From Eurosta solidaginis (taxonomy: Eukaryota; Arthropoda; Insecta; Diptera; Tephritidae): a stretch of 64,000 bases of DNA. The translations under genes and the position numbers were made by a program. Positions 1-12,690 of this stretch are shown here, piece after piece; within the stretch, counting starts at the first letter, position 1; every line of letters begins with the position of its first letter. The stretch spans positions 286,351,693 to 286,415,692 of the forward strand of contig NC_090319.1 in the NCBI RefSeq assembly GCF_040869045.1. Reading direction: 5' to 3'. The notes under the pieces are model-generated. The model did no database searches. It saw only the letters and a list, made by a program, of their open reading frames with translations, and had not been told where the DNA came from.

Positions 1-159
1 GTACTCGCCATCGCCAACGCGTAGAGGTCCATAAATCTTTCGAAGAACTTTCCTCTCGAACACTCCCAAAGCCGCTTCATCTACTGTTGTCATGGTCCAT
101 GCTTCTACCCCATATAGCAGGACGGGTACGATAAGAGACTTGTAGAGTATGATTTTCGT

Positions 160-1340
160 TCACCGACAGAGGACTTTACTTTTCAATTGCCTACCTAGTC
201 CAAAGTAGCATTTATTGACAAGATTGATTCTTCGCTGGATTTCAGTGCTAATGTTGTTGCTAGTGTTGATGCTGGTTCCCAAATAAACAAAGTCTTTTAC
301 TATTTCGAAATTATAGCTGCCAACAGTAGCGTGATTGCCAAGGCGCGTATGCGCTAACTCTTTGCTGGATGACAGCAGGTACTTCGTTTTGTCCTCATTC
401 ATCATCAAACCCATCTTTACCGCTTCTTTTTCCAGTTTGGAGTAAGCAGAACTAACAGCGCGGGTGTTTAGGCCGATGATATCAATGTCATCAGCATACG
501 CCAGTAATTGCACGCTCTTATAGTATATTTTTCCAGTGCGGTTAAGTTCTGCAGCTAGTATAATTTTCTCCAGCATCAAATTAAAGAAATCGCACGATAG
601 GGGGTCACCCTGTCTGAAACCTCGTTTAGTTTCGAACGGCTCGGAGAGGTCCTTCCCAATTCAGACTGAGCTGATGGTGTTGCTCAACGTCATTTTGCAC
701 AGCTGTATAAGTTTTGCGGGGAAACCGAATTCAGACATAGCGGCATATAGGCAGCTCTTTTTCGTGCTGTCGAAGGCGGCTTTAAAGTCGACGAAGAAGT
801 GATTTGTTTCGATTCTCTTTTCACGGGTTTTTTCCAAGATTTGGCGCATTGTGAAGATCTGGTCGATGGTAGATTTACCAGGTCTGAAGCCGCACTGATA
901 AGGTCCAATCAGCCGGTTCAAGGTGGGCTTCAATCTTTCGCACAATACACTTGAAAGGACTTATATGCGATATTATGAAGGCTGATTCCACGATAGTTGG
1001 TGCATTTTACAGTATCCCCATTCTTGTGGACTGGGCAAAGAACACTTAGATTCCAACCATCGGACATGCACTCGTCCGCCCATATTTTGCTAAGAAGCTG
1101 CTGCATGCGCCTTACCAACTCCGCGCCGCCGTACTTGAATAGCTCCGCAGGCAATCCATCAGCGCCCACGGCCTTGTTGTTTTTCAATCTGGTTCTTGCT
1201 ATTCTAACTTCATCATAATCGGGCGGGGGGACATATATTCCATCATCATCGATTGCGGGATCGGGTTCTTCATCTCTGCGCGGTGAATTGCTGCCTCCAT
1301 TTAGGAGAGCAGAGAAGTATTCCCTCCATAATCTAAGCAC
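160..1340 (-). pseudogene. LINE reverse transcriptase, frameshifted
   Basis: Three overlapping reading frames (930-1340, 661-945, 160-579) together give an RT domain. NNKAVGADGLPAELFKYGG and NYRGISLHNIAYK are the fingers, GPYQCGFRPGKSTIDQIF follows, FVDFKAAFDS is motif A and LAYADDIDIIG is motif C with the catalytic YADD. At least two frameshifts separate the parts, so no active enzyme can be made from this copy. The sequence aligns throughout with the copy at 25417-27111, which has its own different frameshifts. Confidence 0.88.
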
Positions 1341-2184
1341 TCTCTGGACATCAGTTACAAGGTCGCCGTTTTCATTCCTACAAGAGTTTTCCCCGGTCTT
1401 AAAACCATCCGTCTATCGCCGTATTTTTTGGTAGAATTTTCGAGCGTTATTCCTGGTGGCTAGCAGCTCAAGCTCCTCGCACTCACGCCTTTCTGCTTCT
1501 GCTTTTTTCTTCCTGAAAAGGCGTCTCGCTTCCCTTTTCAACTCACGATAGCGTTCACACACCCCTTTTGTCGCGCTCGCTTTTAACGTAGCCCTGTAGG
1601 CAGCGTCTTTTCTTTCGGTTGCAACGCGGCATTCTTCATCGTACCAGTTGTTTTTTCGTGGCCGTCGGTAACCAATTTTTTCCTCGGCGGCAGTACGAAG
1701 TGCTTTGAAGATATGCTCCCACTGCTCCTGTATTCCTTCAGGATGAGTTGTGCTCTCAGAGAGCAGGTGTGCGAGTCGAGTTGCGAAATCATTGGCAGTC
1801 TGTTTTGATTGAAGCTTTTCGACGTCTAGCTTTCCTTGTGTTTTTTGTTCCTTGGTTTTAGCCGCGCTGTGGCGGGTGCGTATTTTGGCTGCAACGAGAT
1901 AATGGTTCGAGTCGATGTTAGGTCCTCGGATCGTGCGCACAGCTAAAATACTGGGGGCATGCCGTCCGTCTATCACAACGTGATCGATCTGATTGCGAGT
2001 ATTTCGATCAGGAGAGAGCCATGTAGCTTGATGGAGCTTTTTATGCATGAACCTCGTGCTGGATATGACCATGTTTCGAGCACCGGCAAAGTCAATCAGC
2101 CTCAGTCCGTTAGGAGAAGTTTCATTGTGTAGGCTGAACTTTCCAACTGTAGGGCCAAAAACACCTTATTTGCCCACCCTGGCG

Positions 2185-2682
2185 TTAGCCAAGCACGACT
2201 TTTATATCATGACGGGGGCAGCGCTCGTAATTGCGTTCTAATTGTTCATAAAAAGTGTCTTTCACCTCATCGTCTTTCTCCTCTTTCGGCGCATGGGCGC
2301 AGATGAATGATATATTAAAAAATTTTGCTTTTATTCGGATAGCGGCGGGACGCTCGCCCACAGGCGTGAACGCCAGCACTTGGCGACAAAGTCTCTCTCC
2401 CACCACTAATCCGACGCCGAAACTGCGCTTATTCGTATGGCCACTCCAATAGATGTCACAATTTTGGATCTTTCTTCCTTGCTTCGTCCAACGCATTTCT
2501 TGGATGGCGGTGATGTCAGATTTTGCTTTGACGAGGACATCAACCAGCCGGGCATCTGCACCAATCCCATTCAGGGAGCGGACGTTCCAGGTGCATGCCC
2601 TCAATTCATTGTCCTTCAAACGTTTGCTATGGTAGTCATCAATAGAGCGTGTATTTATCCGAAGCTTGTTGTTATATTTCAT
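2185..2682 (-). pseudogene. LINE endonuclease domain (AP-endonuclease-like), N-terminal part of the polyprotein
   Basis: The 165-residue reading frame starts MKYNNKLRIN and carries exonuclease-endonuclease-phosphatase motifs in order: ACTWNVRSLN, AIQEMRW and FICAHAP. These match the nuclease that nicks the target in target-primed reverse transcription. The same start is recognisable in the inverted segment at 13741-13779, where the initiating ATG has become ATA. The frame continues in another phase at 1413-2072, which holds the rest of the nuclease (NQIDHVVIDGRH) and a Lys/Arg/Glu-rich linker. Genome annotations often give such frames host-gene-like names; it is transposon-derived. Confidence 0.85.
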
Positions 2683-3089
2683 TGGAGTATGGGTTTACGT
2701 GGCGGGTCCCAAGCCCAGCGCACAACCCGCTCAGCGGGGGTGAAAATATTACTTGCACGTTTATATAGCGAGCCGCTTTCTCCAAGACAGACGCCCGCTT
2801 GCAGCCGCACCTAGAGGTGTACAGACGCTGCCGATGAGATCTCCCCCGGCTAGCCCTTAAACCGATTATGTCAGAGTGGCCTAGCCAGGTTGTCGCCTTC
2901 TCACATTAGCTCACCGCTAGACGGATGTTTAGCGGCTACCCAGAGGATACTTGACCGCAAGCGACCGGCAGTAGTGAGCTGCTTAAACCGCATGCAAAAG
3001 AATCGCTCTGGCCATTCCCAGGTGAATTCCGGTCATAAGCTTTCCCCACTTTCGTGGACTTCTACACACGGCTCCACCACCCATCGTTA

Positions 3090-3730
3090 AACCTATCGTA
3101 ACAAAATTCGGCAGAGAGGTTGCCTTTACTAGTTATAAGGAACGCTTTGAAAAAATTAACGAAATCGGTTAAGGACCACGCCCACTTTTATATAAAAGAG
3201 TTTTAAAAGGGTCGTTGACGAAAAATTGGCGTGACACCGCCCCTTTTTTGACTGAGCAATTTTCTATGATCCGGGAGCCATAACTCGAAGAAAAATTTAC
3301 ATATCGTAACAAAATTGGGTACACATATTTTCCTTATAGCAGGAAATATTTCTAGTAAAAATGGATAAGATTGGTTAAGGACCACGCCCGCTTTTATATA
3401 AATGACTTTAAAAAGGGTCATAGGCAAAAATAATAAGTTAAATCTTAGCGAAAAATAGTTTTGTAGCAAACGTATTTTGTGCCATTATAACAAAAAATGG
3501 AGAAAAGTTCAAATCTTGAAAAATGGGCGTGGCAATGCCCCTTTATTACAATACATTTCCCAACGTTTCTGGAGCCATAACTCGACGAAAAATTTGGTGC
3601 ACATGTATGCCTTTTAACAGCAAATATTTTCAGTAAAAATGGACCAAATCGGTTAAATCGCCTTCTTCTAAAGTTGGAAAATTTTGTTAATAACCCTGCC
3701 CTTTTTTTGTAATAACGCTTTTTAGTACAA
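3090..3730. repeat. Degenerate dispersed repeat with 'accacgccc' blocks
   Basis: Three diverged blocks of roughly 185-200 bases recur, each with a 'ggttaaggaccacgccc' or similar phrase, an ATATAAA run and a 'gccataactcga' phrase. No reading frame is convincing. It abuts the 5' end of the LINE at 3085. Confidence 0.5.
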
Positions 3731-5223
3731 TGGCACTTGTGTATTTATGTTTATTGTTCGTTTATATCTTTGTTTTAAAATAAAGAGTAGGGAAATCCCC
3801 ATATCTGAAGGAAAACTGCATTATTACCCGCTCAAAGTCTTTGGTGTTAGCCTCTGTATCCTTTTTGCCTCTTTTAAACGAAAATTATTTCAGAATAGAA
3901 CCATATGTATCTATATATTAATACGCTAACAAAATTTCCATACAATCAATTGACAGGCTGTTTCCCATACTTAGCATACGTAAAATCATATAAAGTTATA
4001 TGAATCGATTCGTATTGATCAGCCGCAGTGCATAGGCCTATTTTTGTTAACAAATATTACTCTATTTGTTTATAATTAAAAGAAAAAGTTTTTTGTAAAT
4101 TCGAACAAATCATACAAATACCGAAATTAATTTTCGTGCACAAGCGTCCAATCTTTGGGAACAATTATCTAAGTGTTCTAATGCGAATTTCATAGACTTA
4201 AACCTTTATGATTCCCTGCTAAATTCGAAAGCACAAATGTTTCACGTACATACAAATATGGTGCCCAATGTTGCCACTTACCTATAATAGCCTCTACCAA
4301 AATCCTAAAAAACTGTTCCAAAATAATTTGTAGCATACCAAAAAACCTTAAATAGAATTAATTTTTGAACGGCCCATTTTTTGTGGCAAACTTTACTTAC
4401 ACGTAAATACATAAGTCTTTATTTAACAGATTATTTTTTTTTATTTTAGTTGTTTTCAAGAAAACATGAAATTACAAATAATGAGTTAACTTTTGTTGAA
4501 ACTAACTAAATTCATTTATAACAATTAATGGCAAATTATAATTTTATTTAATTAATTATAATTACATATGTAATAGTAAAGCGCCGATTACATACCTAAC
4601 AGGTGGTGTGAAATAGGTTAAATTCCTTTAGCACATTTCTTCGTTCTTAACTAAAAATTCGTGTTTTTTGAATTATGACGCTATTGAAGTAAATGGGCGA
4701 TATATGTATATGTAGTTTATATTGGTGATATAGGCCTACTGGGGAACCGAGCACCCAAAACTAAATTCGGTAGCGCGCCAACGGCGTATCTCCCGGGAGG
4801 TGTATAAAAAGCAAATTTTCAATTCAATTTCAAGTAATTTCACCACAATTCTGTGTAAATTTCATTTGATTTTACATATTTGTTATATTTTTTTTAAGGA
4901 GCTCCACACCAAAACTTATAATTACATTTGAAAAGTTTGTAGAAAATTTAAGAAAATACAATCAAAGATTATAACGTCTTAGGTCAAATTCAAAATTTTA
5001 ATGAGAACTTTAAGTAAGATAGATCAGTTTGCTATATTTCCACTCACTGCTCAACTATTAACGCATTATTGCACTACCCCAACACTGGATGCATAGAGTG
5101 AGTTGAAAAAAATACAAGTTGGTCGAATTTCGACCACGGGCGATACTAGTATGTATTATTGCGCAGCCTTGTACCACTATTAAGCACACAAAACACACAA
5201 CAACAGCATTTCAAGTGTACAGT
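3731..5223. other. AT-rich non-coding stretch
   Basis: I see no gene, RNA or intact element. The last few hundred bases (about 4760-5223) look like the body of a diverged non-autonomous element whose 3' end is the hairpin at 5224-5276. Confidence 0.5.
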
Positions 5224-5276
5224 TGGGTATGTAATGTTCGGTTTCACCCGAACTTAGACTTCCTTATTTGTTTTTT
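5224..5276 (+). mobile_element. Helentron-like 3' terminus (third, diverged family)
   Basis: This short stretch has the same terminal design as the family A elements next to it: a hairpin written GTTCGGTTTCACCCGAAC followed by a CTTCCTTA-type end and a T-run. The sequence upstream differs from family A, so it appears to be the 3' end of a separate element that shares the terminus. Confidence 0.5.
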
Positions 5277-5380
5277 AATTAATTTCTCTCAAAGCAGCTA
5301 TGGCTATACGACCCCGATTACAGCTCGTGTATGACTCAGTACTACTTCAGTGTTCTTACAACAATACAATATAGTAACAA

Positions 5381-7156
5381 ACAAGTAAGGAAGGTTAAGT
5401 TCGGGTGTAACCGAACATTACATACTCAGTTGAGAGCTATGGTGACAACATAAGGGAAAATAACCATGTAGGAAAATGAACCGAGGGTAATCTTGGAATA
5501 TGTTTGTATAAAATGTGTATCAAATGAAAGGTATTAAAAAGTATTTTATGAGGGAGTGGGCCATAGTTCTATAGGTGGACGCCATTTAGGGATATCGCCA
5601 TAAAGGTGGATCAGGGATGACTCTAGAATTTGTTTGTACGATATGGGTATCAAATGAAAGGTGTTAATGAGTATTTTAAAAGGGAGTGATCCTTAGTTCC
5701 ATAGGTGGACGCCGTTTCGAGATATCGCCATAAAGGTGGACCAGGGGTGACTCTAGAATGTGTTTGTACGATATCGGTATCAAATTAAAGGTATTAATGA
5801 GGGTTTTAAAAGCGAGTGGCCCTTAGATGTATATGTGAAGGCGTTTTCGCGATATCGACCAAAATGTGGACCAGGGTAATCCAGAAAATCATCTGTCGGG
5901 TACTTCTAATTTATTTATATATGCAATACCACGAACAGTATTCCTGCCAATATTCCAAGGGCTGTTGATTTCCCTGTGTAGAACTTTTTCATTTTCTTCT
6001 ACTTAATATGGTAGGTGTCACACCCATTTTACAAAGTTTTTTCTAAAGTTATATTTTGCGTCAATAAACCAATCAAATTACCATGTTTTATCCCTTTTTT
6101 AGTATTTGGTATAGAATTACGGCATTTTTTTCATTTTTCGTAATTTTCGATATCAAAAAAGTGGGCGTGGTTACAGCCGGATTTCGGCCATTTTTATACC
6201 AAGATAAAGTGAGTTCAGATAAGTAGGTGGACTAAGTTTAGTAAAGATATATCGGTTTTTGCTCAATTTATCGTGTTAAGGGCCGAGCGGAAGGACAGAC
6301 GGAGGACTGTGTATAAAAACTGGGCGTGGCTTCAACCGATTTCGCCCATTTTCACAGAAAACAGTTACCGTTATAGAATCTATGCCCCTACCAAATTTAA
6401 GAAGGATTGGTAAATTTTTGTTCGGCTTATGGCATTAAAAGTATTCTAGACAAACTAAATGAAAATGGGCGGAGCCACGGCCATTTTGAAATTTTCTTTT
6501 ATTTTTGCATTTTGTTGCACCATATCATTACTGGGGTTGAATGTTGACTTAATTTACTTATATACAGTAAAGATATTAAATTTTTTGTTAAAATTTGACT
6601 TTTAAAAAAATTTTTTTTTCAAAAGTGGGCGTGGTCGTTCTCCGATCTTGCTAATTTTTATTTAGCACATATGTAGTAATAGTAGTAACGTTCCTGCCAA
6701 CTTTGAAATTACCTTCTTTTAAAAGTGGGCGGTGCCACGCCCATTGTCTAAAATCTTACTAATTTTCTATTCTGCGTCATAAGATCAACCCATCTACCAA
6801 GTTTCACCGCTTTATCCGTCTTTGGCAATGAATTATCGCATTTTTCGGTTTTTCGAAATTTTCGATACCGAAAAAGTGGGCGTGGTTATAGTCCGATATC
6901 GTTCATTTTAAATAGCGATCTGAGATGAGTGCCCAGGAATCTACGTACCAAATTTCATCAAGATACCTCAAAATTTACTCAAGTTATCGTGTTAACGGAC
7001 AGACGGACGGAGGGACGGACATGGCTCAATCAAATTTTTTTTTTCGATTCTGATGATTTTGATATATAGAAGTCTATATCTATCTCGATTCCTTTATACC
7101 TGTACAACCAACCGTTAAGTTAATATACTCTGTGAGCTCTGCTCAACTGAGTATAA
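5381..7156 (-). mobile_element. Family A Helentron-like (HINE-type) non-autonomous element, copy 1
   Basis: Read on the minus strand, it begins TATACTCAGTTGAGCAGAGC. It contains several 'gtgggcgtgg' blocks, then about three ~130-bp tandem units (about 5500-5880), and ends with a subterminal inverted copy (CTCAACTGAGTATG), a hairpin GTTCGGTTACACCCGAAC and CTTACTTGT. A terminal inverted repeat at the 5' end, a subterminal one at the 3' end and a final hairpin are the published hallmarks of Helentron-associated elements such as DINE-1. No protein is encoded. Assignment to that group is inference. Confidence 0.65.
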
Positions 7157-7205
7157 AAAAAAGATAACATATTTTAAGGATTTGCTTTATATAAATTAAC
7201 AAGAA

Positions 7206-10200
7206 ACAAGTAAGGAAGGCTAAGTTCGGGTGTAACCGAACATTACATACTCAGTTGAGAGCTATGGAGACAAAATAAGCAAAATCACCATGTAGAAAAT
7301 GAACCTAGGGTAACCCTGGAATGTGGTTGTATGACATGTGTATCAAATGGAAGGTATTAAAGAGTATTTTAAGAGAGAGTAGGCCATAGTTCTATGGATG
7401 GACGCCATTTAGGGATATCGCCATAAAGGTAGACCAGGGCTGACTCTAGAATTTGTTTGTACGATATGGGTATCAGATGAAAGGTGTTACTGAGCATTTT
7501 AAGAGGGAGTGGGCCTTAGGTCTATCGGTGGACGCCTTTTCGAGATATCGCCATTAAGGTGGACCAGCGGTGACTCTAGAATGTGTTTGTACGATATGGG
7601 TATCAAATGAAAGGTGGTAATGAGTATTTTAAAAGGGAATGAGCTTTAGTTCTATAGGTGAACGCCTTTTCGAGAAATCGCCATAAAGGTGGACCAGGGG
7701 TGACTCTAGAATATGTTTGTACGATATGGGTATCAAATGAAAGCTGTTAATGAGTATTTTGAAAAGGAGTGATCCTTAGTTCCATAGGTGGACGCCGTTT
7801 CGAGATATCGCCATAAAGGTGGACCAGGGGTGTCTCTAGAATGTGTTTGTACGATATGGGAATCAAACGAAAATTGTTACTGAGCATTTTAAGAGGGAGT
7901 GGGCATTAGGTCTATAGGTGGACGCCTTTTCGAAATGTCGCCATTAGGGTGGGCCAGGGGTGACTCTAGAATGTGTTTGTATGATATGGGTATCAAATGA
8001 AAGATGGTAATGAGTATTTTAAAAGGGAGTAATCCTTAGTTCTATAGGTGGACGCCTTTTCGAGATATCGCCATAAAGGTGGACCAAGGGTGACTCTAGA
8101 ATGTTTGTACGATATGGGTATCAAACGAAAGGTGTTACTGAGCATTTTAAGAGGGAGTGGGCATGAGGTCTATAGGTGAACGCCTTTTCGAGATATCGTC
8201 ATTAGGGTGGGCCAGGGGTGACTCTAGAATGTGTTTGTACGATATGGGTATCAAACGAAAGGTGTTACTGAGCATTTTAAGAGGGAGTGGGCATGAGGTC
8301 TATAGGTGAACGCCTTTTCGAGATATCGTCATTAGGGTGGGCCAGGGGTGACTCTAGAATGTGTTTGTACGATATGGGTATCAAACGAAAGGTGTTACTG
8401 AGCATTTTAAGAGGGAGTGGGCATTAGGTCTATAGGTGGACGCCTTTTCGAGATATCGCCATTAGGGTGGGCCAGGGGTGACTCTAGAATGTTTGTACGA
8501 TATGGGTATCAAACGAAAGGTGTTACTGAGCATTTTAAGAGGGAGTGGGCATTAGGTCTATAGGTGGACGCCTTTTCGAGATATCGCCATTAGGGTGGGC
8601 CAGGGGTGACTCTAGAATGTGTTTGTAGATATGGGTATCAAATGAAAGGTGGTAATGAGTATTTTAAAAGGGAGTAATCCTTAGTTCTATAGGTGGACGC
8701 CTTTTCGAGATATCGCCATAAAGGTGGACCAAGGGTGACTCTAGAATGTTTGTACGATATGGGTATCAAACGAAAGGTGTTACTGAGCATTTTAAGAGGG
8801 AGTAGGCATTAGGTCTATAGGTGGACGCCTTTTCGAGATATCGCCATTAGGGTGGGCCAGGGTGACTCTAGAATGTGTTTGTACGATATGGGTATCAAAT
8901 GAAAGGTGGTAATGAGTATTTTAAAAGGGAGTAATCCTTAGTTCTATAGGTGGACGCCTTTTCGAGATATCGCCATAAAGGTGGACCAAGGGTGACTCTA
9001 GAATGTTTGTACGATATGGGTATCAAACGAAAGGTGTTACTGAGCATTTTAAGAGGGAGTGGGCATTAGGTCTATAGGTGGACGCCTTTTCGAGATATCG
9101 CCATTAGGGTGGGCCAGGGGTGACTCTAGAATGTGTGTACGATATGGGTATCAAACGAAAGGTGTTACTGAGCATTTTAAGAGGGAGTGGGCAGTAGGTC
9201 TATAGGTGGACGCCTTTTCGAGATATCGCCATTAGGGTGGGCTAGGGGTGACTCTAAAATGTTTGTACGATATGGGTATCAAACGAAAGGTGTTACTGAG
9301 CATTTTAAGAGGGAGTGGGCATTAGGTCTATAGGTGGACGCCTTTTCGAGATATCGCCATTAGGGTGGGCCAGGGGTGACTCTAGAATGTTTGTACGATA
9401 TGGGTATCAAATGAAATGTGTTACTGAGCATTTTAAGAGGGAGTGGGCATTAGGTCTATAGGTGGACGCCTTTTCGAGATATCGCCATTAGGGTGGGCCA
9501 GGGGTGACTCTAGAATGTGTTTGTACGATATGGATATCAAATTAAAGGTATTAATGAGAGTTTTAAAAGCGAGTGGCCCTTAGATTTATATGTGAAGGCG
9601 TTCTCGCGATATCGACCAAAATGTGGACCAGGTGATCCAGAAAATCATCTGTCGGGTACTGCTAATTTATTTATATATGCAATACCAATAACAGTATTCC
9701 TGCCAAGATTCCAAGGGCTGTTGATTTCGCCTTGTAGAACTTTTTCATTTTCTTCTACCTAATATGGTAGGTGTCACACCCATTTTACAAAGTTTTTTCC
9801 AAAGTTATATTTTGCGTCATTAAACCAATCCAGTTACAATGTTTCATCCCTTTTTTCGTATTTGGTATAGAATTATGGCATTTTTTCATTTTTCGTAATT
9901 TTCGATATCGATAAAGTGGGCGTGGTTATGGTATTTCGGCCATTTTTTATGCCAAGATAAAGTGAGTTCAGATAAGTACGTGGGCTAAGTTTAGTAAAGA
10001 TATATCGCTTTTTGCTCAAGTTATTGTGTTAACGGCCGAGCGGAAGGACAGACGGTGGACTGTGTATAAAAACTGGGCGTGGCTTACACCGATTTCGCCC
10101 ATTTTCACAGATAACAGTTACCGTCATAGAATCTATGCCCCTACCAAATTTGAGAAGGATTGGTAAATTTTTATTCGACTTTGGCATTAAAAGTATTCTA

Positions 10201-10942
10201 GACAAACTAAATGAAAATGGGCGGAGCCACGCCCATTTGAAATTCTCTTTTATTTTTGTATTTTGTTGAATTTTGACTTAATTTACTTATATACAGTAAA
10301 GATATTAAATTTTTTGTTAAAATTTGAATTTTAAAAATTTTTTTTTAAAAAGTGGGCGTGTTCTTAATCCAATTTTGCTAATTTGTGTTTAACACATATA
10401 TAGTAATATAAGTAACGTTCCTGCCAAATTTCATCATAATATCTTCAACGACTGCCAAATTACAGCTTGCAAAACTTTTAAATTACCTTCTTGTAAAAGT
10501 GGGCGGTTCCACGTCCAATGTCCAAAATCTTACCAATTTTCTATTCTGCGTCATAACTTGAACCCATCTACCAAGTTTCATCGCTTTAACCGCCTTTGGC
10601 AATGAATTATCGCATTTTTTCGGTTTTTCGAAATTTTCGATATCGAAAAAGTGGGCGTGGTTATAGTCCGATATCGTTCATTTTAAATATCGATCTGAGA
10701 TGAGTGCCCAGGAATCTACATACCAAATTTCATCAAGATACCTCAAAATTTACTCAAGTTATCGTGTTAACGGACAGACGGACGGACGGACGGACGGGCA
10801 TGGCTCAATGAATTTTTTTTTCGATACTGATGATTTTGATATATGGAAGTCTATATCTATCTCGATTCCTTTATACCTGTACAACCAACCGTTATCCAAT
10901 CAAAGTTAATATACTCTGTGAGCTCTGCTCAACTGAGTATAA
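7206..10942 (-). mobile_element. Family A Helentron-like element, copy 2, with expanded minisatellite
   Basis: It has the same orientation and the same ends as the copy at 5381-7156, from which it is separated by only 50 bases. The flanking halves align closely with copy 1, including the 'gacggacggacgg' stretch near 10775. The difference in length (3.7 kb against 1.8 kb) is almost entirely due to the internal tandem array. No coding capacity is visible. Confidence 0.7.
7318..9640. repeat. Minisatellite of about 18 units of 128-130 bp inside family A copy 2
   Basis: The anchor 'gactctagaat' recurs at about 7441, 7571, 7701, 7831, 7961, 8091, 8219, 8349, 8479, 8608, 8736, 8862, 8991, 9121, 9249, 9377 and 9507, giving a period of 127-130. 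Two unit subtypes exist: one with 'ttactgagcatttt' and one with 'gtaatgagtatttt'. Some units lack two bases (gaatgtttg instead of gaatgtgtttg). Confidence 0.93.
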
Positions 10943-12099
10943 AAAGGTCTCTTTAAGCGAAGACATCATCTTGGTGAACTTTGATATTCAAATTTTAACA
11001 TAACTGTAAAAAATTGTATGATGAACAAAAATATAAAGGTGGAGTGCAATAAATAAACTTTCGATATAATATTTACCTACATCCGGCAATGTGCCGTTCT
11101 AAATGGACGTTTTAATACCCTCAAATAATTAATCTAGAAAACACTTCAATCTTAAATATTACAACTTATTAAGACCCGAAGTCTCTAGGTTATTAAATAT
11201 TACAACTTATTAAGACCCGAAGTCTCTAGGTTATCAAAAAAGCCCCTTTAAAATTTGAATGCAAAATTTCCACGCTCGGGCGATTATTTTAATTTTCATG
11301 GACCACCTAGCGAAATTTTTTTCCTAATGGTGCATTATCATCGACTTCTGGGATTTGTTCTTATTTTTAAGATTTTAGCTCTACGGGAAATTATTTAAAT
11401 AGCGGTCGCAAGATTCCACATTCTGTAAATGGATTTTCTAAAGATCTCAAAATATCTCGATCCCTGTCCCATCTGGAAAATTTGTTTATTCTAAATATTG
11501 AAACCAAATAAAGCTCAACTCTTTGTTCAAGACTTCAAAGTTACAGATCCCTGAGCTGTCGGGAAGTTCCTTAAAACTCGAAAGTGAATTTCCAAGGTCG
11601 GACTTTTTTTAGAATTTTCACGATTCTTGAACCAAAGTTTTTTTGGAGCAAATTTTTTTTGTTTCATGCTAAATTGTCATCGAGTTTCGGTGTGTTTTGC
11701 AAGATTCAAGACTCTTGCTCCCTGGGAAGCTACTCAAAAGTGGATTGCAAGACTCCCAAATTTTGTATGGACTTTGGCGAAAAATCAGAAACAACAAAAA
11801 CCACCGACAACAATACCATCATTTGTTCAGGATTTTATAAGTTAATTCTTTATTTAATTTTGATGGCCTCGGAAGGAGCTTTCGTCTTTATCCGGTCTCT
11901 TTGTATTAACAAACAATTTTTAAACTCGTTAGGTTCTTGAATTAAGGTTAAAGCTCAAATCATGTAGTTTAGACAATAAATCGGATAGTATCATCTATGG
12001 AACAAAACCCCCTCAGCCCACTAATATTTCTGAAATATCTCCACGTATGAGTCAGCGCCCCATAATATTGGCTGTGAACATTTCATTAATTGACCTGGT
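10943..12099. other. Non-coding stretch with a perfect 41-bp tandem duplication
   Basis: Positions 11153-11193 are repeated exactly at 11194-11234. From 11240 to 11780 there is a loose, low-similarity repetition of phrases such as 'aatttcca(c/a)g...tcgg' and 'aagattc'. No gene is recognisable; the 118-codon frame at 11584-11940 has no familiar features. Confidence 0.6.
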
Positions 12100-12690
12100 T
12101 AGGAAGGTTCGGTTGGGTTGAAATTACCGGTTAATAAAGACCTCGAATAGACTGACTGTGTCCATGGTCTTGCCAGCATTTGTTTGACGACCAAACATTA
12201 AAAACCTCAACTAGGTAAAAGGACTTATATTATAAAATAACTTCGTCCTCTTGGCGAAAAAAAAGTTTTCTAGGACCTAGCTCAATAGCTTACTCGGGAT
12301 CTGACAACCACGCCTTCTCTTCCTGCAGCTCACACTGCCGACATCTACTGTTACTGACGAGACCATACTTATAAGCATCGGCCGCCGTCAATTAAAACAA
12401 AAAGGCAGTGTTTAGCAAGCACTCCGAGTATATTTCGGCCATGAAAAGTTTCTCAGTGAAAACGCATCTGCCGTTCGGAGTCGCCATAAAAGATGTAGGT
12501 TCATCCCCCCAATTTGTAGGAAAAATTAAAAGGAACACGACGCAAATTGGAAGGGAGAAACTCGGCCTAAAAATTTTTTTGGAGATTATCACGCTTTTCA
12601 TTTGTATTATTTTTATGTGACGCCAGAAGGCATTGTCCAGTTAATAAGAACATTGTGACTTGGAAATTCCGAATTATCTCATGACGTCAA
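12100..12690 (-). mobile_element. LINE 3' fragment (RNase H/3'-UTR family), split by a SINE
   Basis: The pieces 12100-12378 and 12618-12690 match, phrase by phrase, the element at 36225-36780 (for example 'acttataagcat' followed by 'gcgccagaagg'). The SINE at 12379-12617 sits exactly between these two phrases. The fragment is non-coding here. Confidence 0.6.
12379..12617 (+). mobile_element. tRNA-derived SINE, internally deleted
   Basis: It starts 'cggccgccgt' like the full-length copy at 33203-33568, then jumps to 'tcaattaaaa', missing the tRNA body. It continues through 'ggcagtgttt' and 'catctgccgttcggagtcg' to the 'cacgacgcaaattgg' 3' region. It is nested in an older LINE fragment. Confidence 0.72.

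Larger units (their letters stand above)
1..3085 (-). mobile_element. RTE-like non-LTR retrotransposon (LINE), near full length, 3' end cut by the window edge
   Basis: On the minus strand this reads from a GC-rich 5' UTR (about 2690-3085) through an apurinic-type endonuclease, a basic linker and a reverse transcriptase. The 13010-13779 copy shows that only about 300 bases of the 3' end lie outside the window, so the full element is about 3.4 kb. That size, the single endonuclease-RT protein without RNase H, and the (TAAG)n tail seen in other copies fit the RTE clade; the clade call is inference. Several frameshifts split the ORF, so this copy is dead. Related copies lie at 13010-13779, 25417-27111 and 46369-46815. 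Confidence 0.9.

Noticed and set aside
2185..2682. Host gene of the 'craniofacial development protein 2-like' kind
   Set aside because: The frame is the endonuclease of a LINE and is followed by an RT; related copies exist in the window.
7318..9640. Regularly spaced direct repeats, superficially like a CRISPR array
   Set aside because: Units are 128-130 bp, nearly identical along their whole length with no variable spacers, and lie inside a eukaryotic transposon.
11584..11940. 118-codon open frame as a gene
   Set aside because: No known motif, no splice or promoter support, and it lies in a loosely repetitive region.
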